Shown here: positions 21,962 through 30,528 of the stretch, piece after piece | How the letters are laid out: each line of letters opens with the position of its first letter | How positions within the stretch are numbered: the first letter of the stretch is position 1 | The notes under the pieces: generated by a model | The model's input: only the letters and a program-made list of their open reading frames with translations | Told to the model about the DNA's origin: nothing | Databases searched by the model: none | IMG/VR virus record: IMGVR_UViG_3300042566_001407 | Coordinates: 1-51,819 of that record | Origin: a virus | Length of the DNA: 51,819 nt | Direction: 5' to 3' (one strand) | Made by a program: the position numbers and the translations under genes

Positions 21962-22210
21962 TTGGCAACTTATCCTGTTATTAATAAAGAAACTGGTGAA
22001 CAAAAAGATGTTGTAATGAGTGTTCATGATTGGGATCAATGGAAAAAGGACAATCCAGAGTGGGATAGAGATTGGTCTGATCCATCTACTTGCCCAAGTT
22101 CAGGAGAACTGGGAGAAGTTTATGATAGACTGAAGAAATCCCATCCAGGCTGGAATGATGTTCTTCATAGAGCATCAAAGGTTCCTGGTTCAAAAGTAAA
22201 ATCTATCTGA
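21962..22210 (+). CDS. Conserved cyanophage protein, TTG start
   Basis: 82 residues from a TTG at 21962 with GGAG about 9 bp upstream; the first residues are ATYPVINKETGEQKD. 'SVHDWDQWKKDNPEWDRDWS' follows. Related proteins are sometimes called FmdB-like because the start resembles its zinc ribbon, but the cysteines are absent here. Function unknown. Confidence 0.65.
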   Translation: MATYPVINKETGEQKDVVMSVHDWDQWKKDNPEWDRDWSDPSTCPSSGELGEVYDRLKKSHPGWNDVLHRASKVPGSKVKSI

Positions 22211-22218
22211 CTCTTATT

Positions 22219-22971
22219 ATGGCAAGAAAAAATACTCCCAAGAATCCAGTTCCTTTTGGTATGAGTAATAGGCAAATGAAAAGGAAAAAACCAATTAGTC
22301 TTGATATTATAAGAGATATTGAACCTCTCACAGATAATCAAGAAGCACTATTTAAGTCTTATAAGTTAGAACAAAATATTGTTGCTTATGGATGTGCTGG
22401 TACAGGTAAGACATTTATTACCTTGTATAATGCTCTAAAAGATGTTCTTGATGAAAAAACTCCTTATGAGAAAATCTATATTGTAAGGTCTCTTGTTGCA
22501 ACTCGTGAGATTGGTTTCCTTCCTGGAGACCATGAAGATAAGTCTTCTCTTTACCAAATTCCCTATAAGAATATGGTGAAGTATATGTTTGAGTTGCCTG
22601 ATGAAGCATCGTTCGAAATGCTATATGGAAACCTCAAAACTCAAGGAACGATTAGTTTTTGGAGTACTTCTTTTATTAGGGGAACTACTCTGGACAATGC
22701 AATCATTATTGTAGATGAGTTTCAGAATCTAAACTTTCACGAACTTGATAGTATCATTACTCGTGTTGGTGAAAATTCTAAGATTATGTTCTGTGGTGAT
22801 GCCACTCAATCTGACTTAGTTAAAACAAACGAAAAGAATGGTATTATTGATTTTATGAAGATTCTCCGTGTAATGCCTTCAATTGATATTGTTGAATTTG
22901 GTGTAGGAGATATTGTCCGCTCTGGATTTGTTAAAGAGTATATTATTGCAAAAATGGAATCTGGTCTATGA
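22219..22971 (+). CDS. phoH: PhoH-like P-loop ATPase
   Basis: 250 residues. Walker A in 'AYGCAGTGKTFITLYNAL' (about residues 57-74), Walker B in 'NAIIIVDEFQNLN', and 'KIMFCGDATQSDLVK', the PhoH pattern. The N-terminal 40 residues are basic. A frequent cyanophage gene; it was named for phosphate control in E. coli but its role in phages is uncertain, and no Pho box is seen before it here. Overlaps the next gene (ATGA). Confidence 0.92.
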   Translation: MARKNTPKNPVPFGMSNRQMKRKKPISLDIIRDIEPLTDNQEALFKSYKLEQNIVAYGCAGTGKTFITLYNALKDVLDEKTPYEKIYIVRSLVATREIGFLPGDHEDKSSLYQIPYKNMVKYMFELPDEASFEMLYGNLKTQGTISFWSTSFIRGTTLDNAIIIVDEFQNLNFHELDSIITRVGENSKIMFCGDATQSDLVKTNEKNGIIDFMKILRVMPSIDIVEFGVGDIVRSGFVKEYIIAKMESGL

Positions 22972-23648
22972 GTTTTATTCATCATAATTATCTGGGTGAC
23001 ATTGAACTAGAATGTAAAACTACAGAAAGCATCCGTCTCTATAACCTACCCAATGGAGAATGGGTGCCTTCTATTACTTCTGTAACTTCTTTTTATAACA
23101 AGGACATCTTTGTTAAGTGGAGACAAAGAGTTGGTCTTGAAGAAGCAAACCGTATTACTAAAAGAGCAACTGCAAGAGGAACAGATTTTCACCAAGTCTG
23201 TCAGGATTATTTGGAAAACAAGGAATTGGATTGGAACAATTACCAACCAATGACAAAGATTATGTTCATTCATGCTAAGCCTTATCTTGATAAGATAAAT
23301 AATATTCATGCAATTGAAAGGACTTTATACTCAGAATATTTTGGACTCGCTGGAAGAGTTGATTGTATTGCTGAATATGAAGGAGAACTTGCAGTTATAG
23401 ACTTTAAGACATCGGATAAGATTAAACCTGAAGAGTGGATTGAAAATTACTTTGTTCAAGAAACATTTTATGCTGCTGCCTATTACGAACTAACGGATAT
23501 TGCTCCAGTTAAATTGATTACTTTAATGGTTACTCCTAGTGGTGAAGTTAAAGTATTTGACAAAAGGAACAAAGGCGATTATATTAAGTTATTAGTTCGG
23601 TATATCAAAAAATTTGTACATCACAATACTGGGTCAGATGGAGAATGA
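22968..23648 (+). CDS. PD-(D/E)XK (RecB/Cas4-like) nuclease
   Basis: 226 residues. The nuclease core is 'FGLAGRVDCIAEYEGELAVI' followed by DFKTS (D...ExK-type: D in GRVD, D-x-K in IDFKT), with a conserved His in 'RGTDFHQVCQDYL' as in RecB-family exonucleases. Likely a 5'-3' exonuclease in phage recombination or host DNA breakdown. Coupled with phoH and with gp33. Confidence 0.8.
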   Translation: MSFIHHNYLGDIELECKTTESIRLYNLPNGEWVPSITSVTSFYNKDIFVKWRQRVGLEEANRITKRATARGTDFHQVCQDYLENKELDWNNYQPMTKIMFIHAKPYLDKINNIHAIERTLYSEYFGLAGRVDCIAEYEGELAVIDFKTSDKIKPEEWIENYFVQETFYAAAYYELTDIAPVKLITLMVTPSGEVKVFDKRNKGDYIKLLVRYIKKFVHHNTGSDGE

Positions 23649-23895
23649 ACTAGAAAAGGTACTGGAAAGTAAATTCTTTTGCCCGTCAAGATTCGCTCAA
23701 GAGATTGAAAATCTTGTTCAAATTAATGGGGATATGAGTTACATTGATGCAATCATTCACTTTTGTGAACTGAATAGTATTGATGTGGAGTCAGTCCCTA
23801 AACTTATTTCTAAACCTCTTAAGGAAAAGATTAAGTACGAAGCAATGGAACTTAATTTTCTCAAGAGAAGTTCCAGGGCAAAATTACCCCTCTAA
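23638..23895 (+). CDS. 33: gp33-like late transcription accessory protein
   Basis: 85 residues from MENELEKVLESKFF, in an 11-bp overlap with the nuclease. The segment 'MSYIDAIIHFCELNSIDVES' and the end 'EAMELNFLKRSSRAKLPL' match my memory of cyanophage gp33. In T4 the neighbour order 33-59-32 is the same. gp33 bridges RNA polymerase (beta flap) and the sliding clamp for late transcription. The match to T4 gp33 itself is weak, so the call rests partly on gene order. Confidence 0.65.
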   Translation: MENELEKVLESKFFCPSRFAQEIENLVQINGDMSYIDAIIHFCELNSIDVESVPKLISKPLKEKIKYEAMELNFLKRSSRAKLPL

Positions 23896-23949
23896 TTCAT
23901 TTTAGGGGCGAAATTTTTCCCGGCAAAAAATCACTATATTACTTTTTTA
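23896..23949 (+). repeat. Intergenic element, copy A (before gp59)
   Basis: Runs from the gp33 end to the gp59 ATG. Shares its layout with 45344-45400: TTCATTTT, GGGG, an A/T spacer, CCCGG(C/T)AAAAA, TCAC, then TACTTTTTT and ATG. A GGGG/CCC hairpin is possible. Confidence 0.6.
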
Positions 23950-24546
23950 ATGATGCCCTTTGATGCCTATCGCGAATATCTTGCTCTAAAGAATCACTTT
24001 ACAAAAGATTCTTATGACTATCATAAGTACTGCGGTAAAAGTAGAGCAACTCTTCAATCTTTCTATAAGCGTAAAGATCGTTTCTGGTTTGAAAAGGTTA
24101 CTCGCCAAAAGACCGATAAAGAAATCGTAGAATTCTTTGTTGCAAATTTTGTATCTTGTAATGATCCAGAATCTCTTTGGATTGGAGAGATTATGAAAGA
24201 AGGGGAAACAAGATATAAGGAATGGCAGAAGAAAGTTCAATCATTATCTTATGTCTTTAAGGAAGAAACTCAAAAGATATTTGAAGAAAATAAGTTTGAG
24301 GAAGTCTTTGATTGTTCAAAAGGACACCCACCACTTCTTAAAAAATTCCTGAGCGGGAAGATTTCTCTAGAGACACTGGTGATTTGTGATAGAATCTTCC
24401 AGTACGGTAATAACTTTGATAAGAAACTCAAAGACCCAGTATGGGAAACCGTCAGTCGTAGAATTAAAAAGTACAACCCTTTTCTAAATATTGATGTATT
24501 TCGTTATAGGAAGATTTTGAAAGAAGTAATTTTAGGAGATTCATGA
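23950..24546 (+). CDS. 59: Loader of replicative helicase, gp59
   Basis: 198 residues. The N-terminal 'FDAYREYLALKNHFTKDSYD' and 'YHKYCGKSRATLQSFYKRKD' are the gp59 signature. T4 gp59 (217 residues) loads gp41 helicase onto gp32-coated forked DNA. It is located two genes before gp32. ATGs at 23950 and 23953 are both possible. The end overlaps the next start. Confidence 0.9.
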   Translation: MMPFDAYREYLALKNHFTKDSYDYHKYCGKSRATLQSFYKRKDRFWFEKVTRQKTDKEIVEFFVANFVSCNDPESLWIGEIMKEGETRYKEWQKKVQSLSYVFKEETQKIFEENKFEEVFDCSKGHPPLLKKFLSGKISLETLVICDRIFQYGNNFDKKLKDPVWETVSRRIKKYNPFLNIDVFRYRKILKEVILGDS

Positions 24547-24887
24547 GTTTCTTTAATTCTGAAATTGTTCGTGCAGAGATGGCAGAAATATCCGAACTGC
24601 AAGAGGAAGTTTATGGAAGTGTCTTTAAATTTCCCACAATGACAACTGATGATAAAATTCGTCATGTTAATCTTTTAGATAAACTTCTAAGTAAACAGCA
24701 AGTTCTTTATACTCGCTTAAGTCTTTCTGATGACCCTGAAGCAATTGAAATGAAAGAACGCATTACGCAATCTGCAATTATGATGGGTATGCCACCAGGC
24801 ACTGATATGAATATCATCTTGAACAATATGTCCAAGATGCTTGAAGTAATGAAAGAACAGATTGACAAAACTGGTTCTGACAAGTAG
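24543..24887 (+). CDS. DUF1825-like protein
   Basis: 114 residues starting MSFFNSEIVRAEMAEISELQ, like the cyanobacterial DUF1825 family (start 'FFDSEIVQ'), with the middle 'KIRHVNLLDKLLSKQQVLYT'. All-helical. A host-like gene between gp59 and gp32; function unknown in both host and phage. The gp32 promoter overlaps its stop. Confidence 0.7.
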   Translation: MSFFNSEIVRAEMAEISELQEEVYGSVFKFPTMTTDDKIRHVNLLDKLLSKQQVLYTRLSLSDDPEAIEMKERITQSAIMMGMPPGTDMNIILNNMSKMLEVMKEQIDKTGSDK

Positions 24888-24890
24888 AAT
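24862..24890 (+). promoter_or_regulatory. Sigma70 promoter of gp32
   Basis: TTGACA (24862-24867), 17-bp spacer, TAGAAT (24885-24890), overlapping the stop codon of the DUF1825-like gene. Confidence 0.75.
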
Positions 24891-24934
24891 AACGAAGTAC
24901 CAAAAGCCAAATCCAATTAATCCGAGGTATACAA

Positions 24935-25882
24935 ATGTCTTTTTCTGATCTCAAAAAACAATCCAAACTGGGTTCCCTCACTTCCAAACTGGTAAAGGAA
25001 GTTGAGAAGATGAGCACTACTTCTGGTGGTGCTGATGAGCGTCTCTGGAAACCCGAGATGGATAAAACTGGTAACGGATTCGCAGTGATTCGTTTCCTGC
25101 CCGCCCCTGAAGGTGAAGAACTTCCCTGGGCAAAGATGTATTCTCACGCTTTCCAAGGTCCTGGTGGTTGGTATATTGAGAACTCTCTCACCACCATTGG
25201 AGGTAAAGATCCTCTTGGTGAATACAACCGCGAACTGTGGAACACTGGCACTGAATCAAATAAAGAAACTGTCCGTAAGCAGAAGCGTAAACTGTCTTAC
25301 TACTCCAACATCTATGTTGTAAAGGATCCCGTAAATCCTGCAAATGAAGGTAAAGTCTTCCTGTTTAAGTATGGTAAGAAAATCTTTGATAAGGTTATGG
25401 AAGCTATGCAACCTGAGTTTGAAGATGAGACTCCTATCAATCCCTTTGACTTCTGGCAAGGTGCAAACTTCAAACTGAAGATTGTCAAGAAAGATGGTTA
25501 CTGGAACTATGATAAGTCTGAGTTTGGTCCTGTAGAACCCCTACTGGATGACGATGATGCTCTGGAAGCACTTTGGAAGAAAGAGTATTCTCTTGCTGCA
25601 GTAACTGCTCCTGACCAATTCAAGTCTTATGAAGATCTTGAGCGTCGTCTGAAGATGGTTCTGGGTCAGAAAGTTGCTCCTGCACAGTCTCGTGCTGTTG
25701 TTGAGCAAGAGGATGATTACGAGTCCTATTCAGTAACTCCTACTGCAGAAAGTCGTGTCGTAGAAGAACTGGAGCAGTCCTATGCTCGTTCTAAGTCTCC
25801 TTCACTTCCTGTAGTTACTAAGGAAGTTGATGATGATGAAGATGATGCTCTTTCCTATTTCCAAAAATTGGCGGAAGAGTGA
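24935..25882 (+). CDS. 32: Single-stranded DNA-binding protein, gp32
   Basis: 315 residues. N-terminal cooperativity region 'MSFSDLKKQSKLGSLTSKLV', core OB-fold with 'RFLPAPEGEELPWAKMYSHA' and 'SYYSNIYVVKDPVNPANEGK', and an acidic tail (EVDDDEDDA) for partner binding. T4 gp32 binds zinc through three Cys and one His; this protein contains no cysteine at all, so that site is lost. Own promoter upstream and terminator downstream, fitting high-level expression. Confidence 0.95.
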   Translation: MSFSDLKKQSKLGSLTSKLVKEVEKMSTTSGGADERLWKPEMDKTGNGFAVIRFLPAPEGEELPWAKMYSHAFQGPGGWYIENSLTTIGGKDPLGEYNRELWNTGTESNKETVRKQKRKLSYYSNIYVVKDPVNPANEGKVFLFKYGKKIFDKVMEAMQPEFEDETPINPFDFWQGANFKLKIVKKDGYWNYDKSEFGPVEPLLDDDDALEALWKKEYSLAAVTAPDQFKSYEDLERRLKMVLGQKVAPAQSRAVVEQEDDYESYSVTPTAESRVVEELEQSYARSKSPSLPVVTKEVDDDEDDALSYFQKLAEE

Positions 25883-26581
25883 TTAACTAGTTAAACGGAT
25901 ATTATCTGCTCTCTTAAGGGTCTCGCTAACATACTGCGAAGACCCTTTTTTGTATTGCATATTATCATTCATATCATCAAGAATAATATTTAAGTACGTA
26001 GATTTGAGAAGGTAGATATTTCTTTTATCATTATTCAATCTTTCTTCATACTCATAATTGGTGACAGGCACTGCAATATTTCCACTATCAACTTGATTGT
26101 CAATAAAGTAATCATAATAACTTACTGAATAGTCTGAAGAGACTTGGAGACCTGCAGGAACAATGACTACTCCTTGACTATTTTTTACTTCGGTTGTTTC
26201 GTAGTGATGTATTCCATTGTAGACTGAATTATAAACATCTTCTTCAGTATAATCATCTTGTTGCATATACTTGTTAAAAAGACAATCATCAAATGAATTT
26301 TGTGTTAATGGCCATTCTGATTGAATATTTACAATATTATTTGATAGAAGAACTACCCAATCTAATGTTGAATCTCCATAGACTTCAAATGCAACATTAT
26401 CAGGTCTGTTATCTCCAAGAATCTTGTATTTCTCAAAGAATGCTAAGTTCTGAAAAATATCTTCTCTTAATTTTCCTTTCTTGAAAAGATTTTTTACTTG
26501 AATATAGTCTCCTATCTTAGCATTTGGAAGTCTGCTAACATAATCAAGATTTGGAACTTGACGGAAATATGGATTTGCCAT
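25883..26581 (-). CDS. 53: Baseplate wedge protein gp53
   Basis: 232 residues. Family motifs 'ANPYFRQVPNLDYVSR', 'YIQVKNLFKKGKLRED' and 'EVYGDSTLDWVVLLSNN' identify gp53. In T4 it joins baseplate wedges around the hub. The last 70 bp of the gene contain, on the other strand, the gp32 terminator. It is the last gene of a minus-strand late operon. Confidence 0.88.
   Translation of the reverse strand: MANPYFRQVPNLDYVSRLPNAKIGDYIQVKNLFKKGKLREDIFQNLAFFEKYKILGDNRPDNVAFEVYGDSTLDWVVLLSNNIVNIQSEWPLTQNSFDDCLFNKYMQQDDYTEEDVYNSVYNGIHHYETTEVKNSQGVVIVPAGLQVSSDYSVSYYDYFIDNQVDSGNIAVPVTNYEYEERLNNDKRNIYLLKSTYLNIILDDMNDNMQYKKGSSQYVSETLKRADNIRLTS
25916..25951 (+). terminator. gp32 terminator, inside antisense gp53
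   Basis: Stem AAGGGTCT (25916-25923) / AGACCCTT (25940-25947), extended by CGC/GCG with a bulged A, 9-base loop, T-tract to 25951. It lies within the 3' coding end of gp53 on the opposite strand. Confidence 0.85.
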
Positions 26582-26582
26582 T

Positions 26583-27953
26583 TTAGTAACCTATGTTTGA
26601 ATCTGATTTACCATTATCAGCGTCAGTGTAATCATCATTAAAGATTGGCTCAAGTTCTTGGAATTGTAATTGCATCTCATAAGAAGTCATTGATTTTTCA
26701 GTAGCATAAGTCATGTACTGTCCATCAGGAGTGTAATTAACATTGCATTGAGTTAATGCACACTCCTTAAATTTATTTAAGTATGGGTGTGAATTTTGAC
26801 CACTAGTTAGGTATTCTATACCAAAAGTATTTGGTGCTCTTAGAAGAAGAATGGATTGACTTCTTTGAACTGACATTGCCTGTTTGAAGTATCTGATAAT
26901 AGTTCTAACTATCTTTGCTTCACTTTCACTTCTTGGTGATAACCTAAATGAGAAACTAAAGGTTCTCAATGATGGTCCACTGAATAATAGTTCTGAGTTT
27001 GGGTTTAAGACCTGCCCATATGCTCTTGAAAGAACATTTGTATTGGTTACTGCTTGGGCAGTTTTTACTGCAACGATTGATGCAAGAGTTTTTGAATCAG
27101 TATCACTCAATGCACCAAGTGTTTCTTTTGCCGATGCAACACCCGCATCTTTGCCCTTAGAGACAAATTGTGTAATGAAGTCTGAAATTCCTGCAGTTGC
27201 AAGATCTAGATCATCTTTTTGCCAATCGGCAGTATTCGAATCACTAATTCCTGCAGGGACGGGAAGAACAATTGTTCCTATTGGAGTTTTTTTGTTTAGT
27301 CTTCTTCTCTCTCTATTTTCTACAAGACCCAATCCCCTTGGATCATATTTAAATATGCTAAATTTTATACAATCTTGGTGTTCTAATTGAAGATTTTCTG
27401 GATATTTTAATATAGTTGTTCCATTGTAATTTTCTCTTGTTCCTTCCGCAGGACCTTTATTAACTTCGTTCTCTGTCTCCTCAAAGTTTTTTGATTGTTC
27501 ATCTTTTTTCGGCAATTCCGCAACATTTCCAACTCCCAATTGTTCTTGTTGAGGTTTGCTTGCTTCTGCTTTTTGTGCAGATGTTTGCCCAGCTTGTCTA
27601 GATCCTGTATATAATGATCCTCCAGGTTTTAATGCTTTAATTTGTTCTGCTGTTAAAATTTCCTGTTTAAGTGGAACTAGATTAGATTTTCCACCAGAAG
27701 AGGGATCGTACCAATTTCTTCCACCATCAAAAGAAACTGCAAGAGCCCTTTCTGTTTTTCCACTTCTTGCAGTTACAGTATCTTGTAATGTCAATTTTGA
27801 CGCAATAATATTACCATCTTTATCTACATTCGCATCAGTTTTTACTGTGTAATTGGTTACAGTATTTCCAACTTTTACTCGAAAGGGGTCGCTTGTATAT
27901 CCTTTGGCACCAGGAGAAGAACCATCTTTAAAACTATAACTCGTTGCTGGCAT
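26583..27953 (-). CDS. 48: Tail tube cap / baseplate protein gp48
   Basis: 456 residues, larger than T4 gp48 (364). The C-terminal half fits the gp48 core: 'LLFSGPSLRTFSFSFRLSPR', 'EAKIVRTIIRYFKQAMSVQ', 'GIEYLTSGQNSHPYLNKFKE' and 'TYATEKSMTSYEMQLQFQE'. The N-terminal 150 residues are Ser/Thr/Lys-rich and seem to be a cyanophage addition. In T4 gp48 completes the baseplate dome and starts the tail tube with gp54. One base separates it from gp53. Confidence 0.82.
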   Translation of the reverse strand: MPATSYSFKDGSSPGAKGYTSDPFRVKVGNTVTNYTVKTDANVDKDGNIIASKLTLQDTVTARSGKTERALAVSFDGGRNWYDPSSGGKSNLVPLKQEILTAEQIKALKPGGSLYTGSRQAGQTSAQKAEASKPQQEQLGVGNVAELPKKDEQSKNFEETENEVNKGPAEGTRENYNGTTILKYPENLQLEHQDCIKFSIFKYDPRGLGLVENRERRRLNKKTPIGTIVLPVPAGISDSNTADWQKDDLDLATAGISDFITQFVSKGKDAGVASAKETLGALSDTDSKTLASIVAVKTAQAVTNTNVLSRAYGQVLNPNSELLFSGPSLRTFSFSFRLSPRSESEAKIVRTIIRYFKQAMSVQRSQSILLLRAPNTFGIEYLTSGQNSHPYLNKFKECALTQCNVNYTPDGQYMTYATEKSMTSYEMQLQFQELEPIFNDDYTDADNGKSDSNIGY

Positions 27954-28025
27954 TAAGATACCTCCCCAGAAGAGAGGATGTTTAGAATATGTTGTCTTAT
28001 TGTTCTAAACATTGACACATAGTTT

Positions 28026-28412
28026 TTATTTATTTAGACGAAATTTTGCATAAGGTATTGAGAGTAATTCATCAAGTTCTTCATATTTAACAACATGAAG
28101 TTTTCCTGCAATTTCTTCCCAAGTATAGTTTCTAGATTTTCTCCAATGAAAATTGATTGCCTTAAATCCCCATTTTTGTAACTCCATGCAGGCAATTAGT
28201 GGGTGCTGGTCATATCTAATATTTGGTGTTTTTGGATTGTATATAAAGGTATAGAATTTTCCTGGTTCTGGATATAAAACTTCTTCCTTAAGAACATCCA
28301 TGATGATGAGCATTAAGTCTTCTGGATCTTTTGTATTTGCTTTATCAATTCTTTTTTTAAGTTCTCTGACTCTTGGAGTAGATCCAACATACTGTCCAAA
28401 TCCTTGTGCCAT
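28026..28412 (-). CDS. Conserved cyanophage protein, 128 aa
   Basis: Contains 'MAQGFGQYVGSTPRVRELKK', 'FYTFIYNPKTPNIRYDQHPL' and 'QKWGFKAINFHWRKSRNYTW'. The start overlaps the gp4 stop by a base. It is located in the late operon of gp4, gp48 and gp53, so a virion or assembly role is likely. I do not recognise a T4 counterpart. Confidence 0.65.
   Translation of the reverse strand: MAQGFGQYVGSTPRVRELKKRIDKANTKDPEDLMLIIMDVLKEEVLYPEPGKFYTFIYNPKTPNIRYDQHPLIACMELQKWGFKAINFHWRKSRNYTWEEIAGKLHVVKYEELDELLSIPYAKFRLNK
28030..28037 (-). promoter_or_regulatory. Late promoter before gp48
   Basis: Minus-strand CTAAATAA, extended to CTAAATAAATAA, overlapping the end of the 128-residue gene and 77 bp before gp48. 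The 72-bp gap holds no gene. Confidence 0.55.
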
Positions 28413-28855
28413 TACTTGATGCCTAATTCGTTTTCGGTTATCACCTTAAACTCCAATCTCCTATCTTCGCACCATTCAACTGCAGCTTTCCACTTTGCCT
28501 GGTTGACTGCATATGTTTTTGCTTCATAAAGATATGATTTAGTCACTCTTGTTTTTTTCTTTGGAGGTTCCGTTTGTCTTTTTGGTTTGACTTCAATCAC
28601 ATATGTTTTAATCTGTCCAGTACTTTCTTTTACTTTAATTATAAAGTCTGGAAAATATCTATGAACCCTATTATCAACTGGAGAAAGATATGGAATCCAA
28701 AATTCTTCACTTCCCCATTCAATAATATTTTCGTTTAAATCGCACCAATGACAAAATCGTCTTTCCCAACTACTTCTGCATATGATATTATTAGGATCAC
28801 CTTTATACTTTTGTGGAAATGATGGTTTGTATTTGCTTTTAATACTTTCTGCCAT
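28412..28855 (-). CDS. 4: Head completion nuclease gp4
   Basis: 147 residues, same size as T4 gp4 (150). Motifs 'NIICRSSWERRFCHWCDLN', 'VHRYFPDFIIKV' and 'TYVIEVKPKRQTEPP' give an endonuclease core (E...D-x9-ExK). It caps the filled head and likely trims DNA ends. First gene of the minus-strand late operon. Confidence 0.88.
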   Translation of the reverse strand: MAESIKSKYKPSFPQKYKGDPNNIICRSSWERRFCHWCDLNENIIEWGSEEFWIPYLSPVDNRVHRYFPDFIIKVKESTGQIKTYVIEVKPKRQTEPPKKKTRVTKSYLYEAKTYAVNQAKWKAAVEWCEDRRLEFKVITENELGIK

Positions 28856-28888
28856 TATCCTTACTACATAATATAACGGATCAAAAAG

Positions 28889-28896
28889 TATTTATA
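28889..28896 (-). promoter_or_regulatory. Late promoter of minus operon
   Basis: TATAAATA on the minus strand, 34 bp before the gp4 start: the exact T4 late -10. It abuts the gp54 start codon on the other strand. Confidence 0.7.
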
Positions 28897-28897
28897 G

Positions 28898-29746
28898 ATG
28901 CCTACTAATAGGACAGTAGACCAAATTAAGGCAAACCTTCTACAACCTGCTCTTACCTCTCATTTTGAGGTAAGTATTCCAAGACCTGGTGGATTAACGT
29001 CAGATTATTTGTCGAGTAATGGAGTCAAGTATGATCAAATCAAATTAAATTTATTGTGTTCTGAGGCTTCTCTTCCTGGGTCAAGTCTAGCAACTCACGA
29101 AATCAATAATGATTTTACAGGAGTAACTGAAAGACATGTATATAGAAGATTATATGATGATAGAATTGATTTAAGTTTTTATGTTGATGCAGAAAATTAT
29201 CTTCCTATCAGATACTTTGAAACCTGGATGAAATATATTGTTGGGGAAAATATTTCAGAAAAAGAAGGTGGTAGAGTGGGAACAACTGGTAGTAATTATT
29301 TTTATAGAATGAACTATCCTGAGGGAACTGGTGGAAAAAATCCAAGTGGTGGATATGTTGCTGATGGAATGAAAGTTACAAAATTTGAAAGAACTGGTAA
29401 AAACTCAAACTATACTGGTGGGTCTTTGGAGTATACTTTTGTAAAAGTATTCCCTATCAGTGTTTCTTCAATACCTGTATCTTACGATACTGCTTCCTTA
29501 TTAAAATGTACAGTTTCTCTTACATATCTTAGATATGTTGTAAATCCTGTCATTACCCCAAATACTAATGTAAATGGATCAAGTCCACAACAACTTGCGG
29601 CAGCAAATAGTTTAATATTCAATCAATCTGTATTTACAAATCCACAGATTATTCCAAACCAAACAATTGGTGGAGTTTCTTTGTCAGCATCTCAGTTATC
29701 TGGAAATTCTATTAATTTGCAACAGGCAGCAAATCTTAATCTTTGA
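28898..29746 (+). CDS. 54: Baseplate tail tube initiator gp54
   Basis: 282 residues. 'LQPALTSHFEVSIPRPGG', 'LLCSEASLPGSSLATHEIN', 'TERHVYRRLYDDRIDLSFYV' and 'NYLPIRYFETWMKYIVGEN' form the tail-tube fold shared by gp54 and gp19. The Gln/Asn-rich C-terminus is extra. It would nucleate tube polymerisation on the baseplate. Confidence 0.85.
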   Translation: MPTNRTVDQIKANLLQPALTSHFEVSIPRPGGLTSDYLSSNGVKYDQIKLNLLCSEASLPGSSLATHEINNDFTGVTERHVYRRLYDDRIDLSFYVDAENYLPIRYFETWMKYIVGENISEKEGGRVGTTGSNYFYRMNYPEGTGGKNPSGGYVADGMKVTKFERTGKNSNYTGGSLEYTFVKVFPISVSSIPVSYDTASLLKCTVSLTYLRYVVNPVITPNTNVNGSSPQQLAAANSLIFNQSVFTNPQIIPNQTIGGVSLSASQLSGNSINLQQAANLNL

Positions 29747-29753
29747 TTTTGAG

Positions 29754-29761
29754 AATAAATA
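29754..29761 (+). promoter_or_regulatory. Late promoter before gp26
   Basis: AATAAATA, 29 bp before the ATG at 29791. Confidence 0.6.
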
Positions 29762-29790
29762 ATCATACCTGAAATTTTCTATAGGACATT

Positions 29791-30510
29791 ATGCCTTTAC
29801 CAAAGATTAGTACGCCAATTTATCAACTTGAATTGCCATCAACAGGGGAAACAGTTCAATACAGACCATTTCTAGTAAAAGAAGAAAAGGTACTAGTAAT
29901 TGCTTTAGAGAGTGAAGATACTAAGCAAATTACTACTGCTATTAAGACAGTAATTAAAAATTGCATTATCACAAAAGGTGTTAAGGTAGAATCTCTTCCT
30001 ACTTTTGATATTGAATATTTGTTCTTAAATATTCGTGGAAAGTCGGTAGGAGAAGAAATCGAAGTTAATGTTATTTGTCCTGACGACGAAGAAACTAATG
30101 TTGCCGTCAGTATCAATCTAGACGACATTAAAGTTCAAAAGGAAGAAACTCATACAAATAAAATTAAAGTAGATCCTACTATTATAATGGAAATGAAGTA
30201 TCCTTCATTGGATCAATTTATTAAGACTAATTTTGATTTTAAAAATGATAATGCAATGGATCAATCATTTGAATTGATTGCATCTTGTATTGATAAAATT
30301 TATACTGAAGATGAAGTGTGGGCAGCATCTGATGTAACTAAAAAAGAACTTCTTGAATTTTTAGAGCAGATGAATTCTGCTCAGTTCAAAGAAATTGAAA
30401 AATTCTTTGAAACAATGCCAAGACTTTCTCATAAAATTACAGTTACAAATCCAAAAACTAAAGTAGAGAGTGAAGTAGTTCTAGAAGGGTTAGCATCTTT
30501 TTTCGCATAG
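29791..30510 (+). CDS. 26: Baseplate/tail assembly protein gp26
   Basis: 239 residues. 'MPLPKISTPIYQLELPSTGE', 'YRPFLVKEEKVLVIALESED' and 'LFLNIRGKSVGEEIEVN' fit the T4 baseplate gp26 family. The end reads GCA TCT TTT TTC GCA TAG. T TTT TTC is a classic -1 slip site two codons before the stop, and the -1 frame leads without a stop into gp51. The T4 protein is a poorly understood hub assembly factor; position before the tape measure suggests a tail chaperone of the lambda gpG kind. Confidence 0.85.
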   Translation: MPLPKISTPIYQLELPSTGETVQYRPFLVKEEKVLVIALESEDTKQITTAIKTVIKNCIITKGVKVESLPTFDIEYLFLNIRGKSVGEEIEVNVICPDDEETNVAVSINLDDIKVQKEETHTNKIKVDPTIIMEMKYPSLDQFIKTNFDFKNDNAMDQSFELIASCIDKIYTEDEVWAASDVTKKELLEFLEQMNSAQFKEIEKFFETMPRLSHKITVTNPKTKVESEVVLEGLASFFA

Positions 30511-30528
30511 CACTGGTCCATATGGACC
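30498..30528 (+). promoter_or_regulatory. Candidate -1 frameshift site, gp26 to gp51
   Basis: T TTT TTC (30498-30504) in the gp26 frame; the -1 frame is open from here through the gp51 ATG to 30698. A perfect palindrome GGTCC ATAT GGACC (30515-30528), able to form a 5-bp hairpin, begins 10 nt downstream and contains the gp51 start. The fused product would be 302 residues. Confidence 0.65.
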
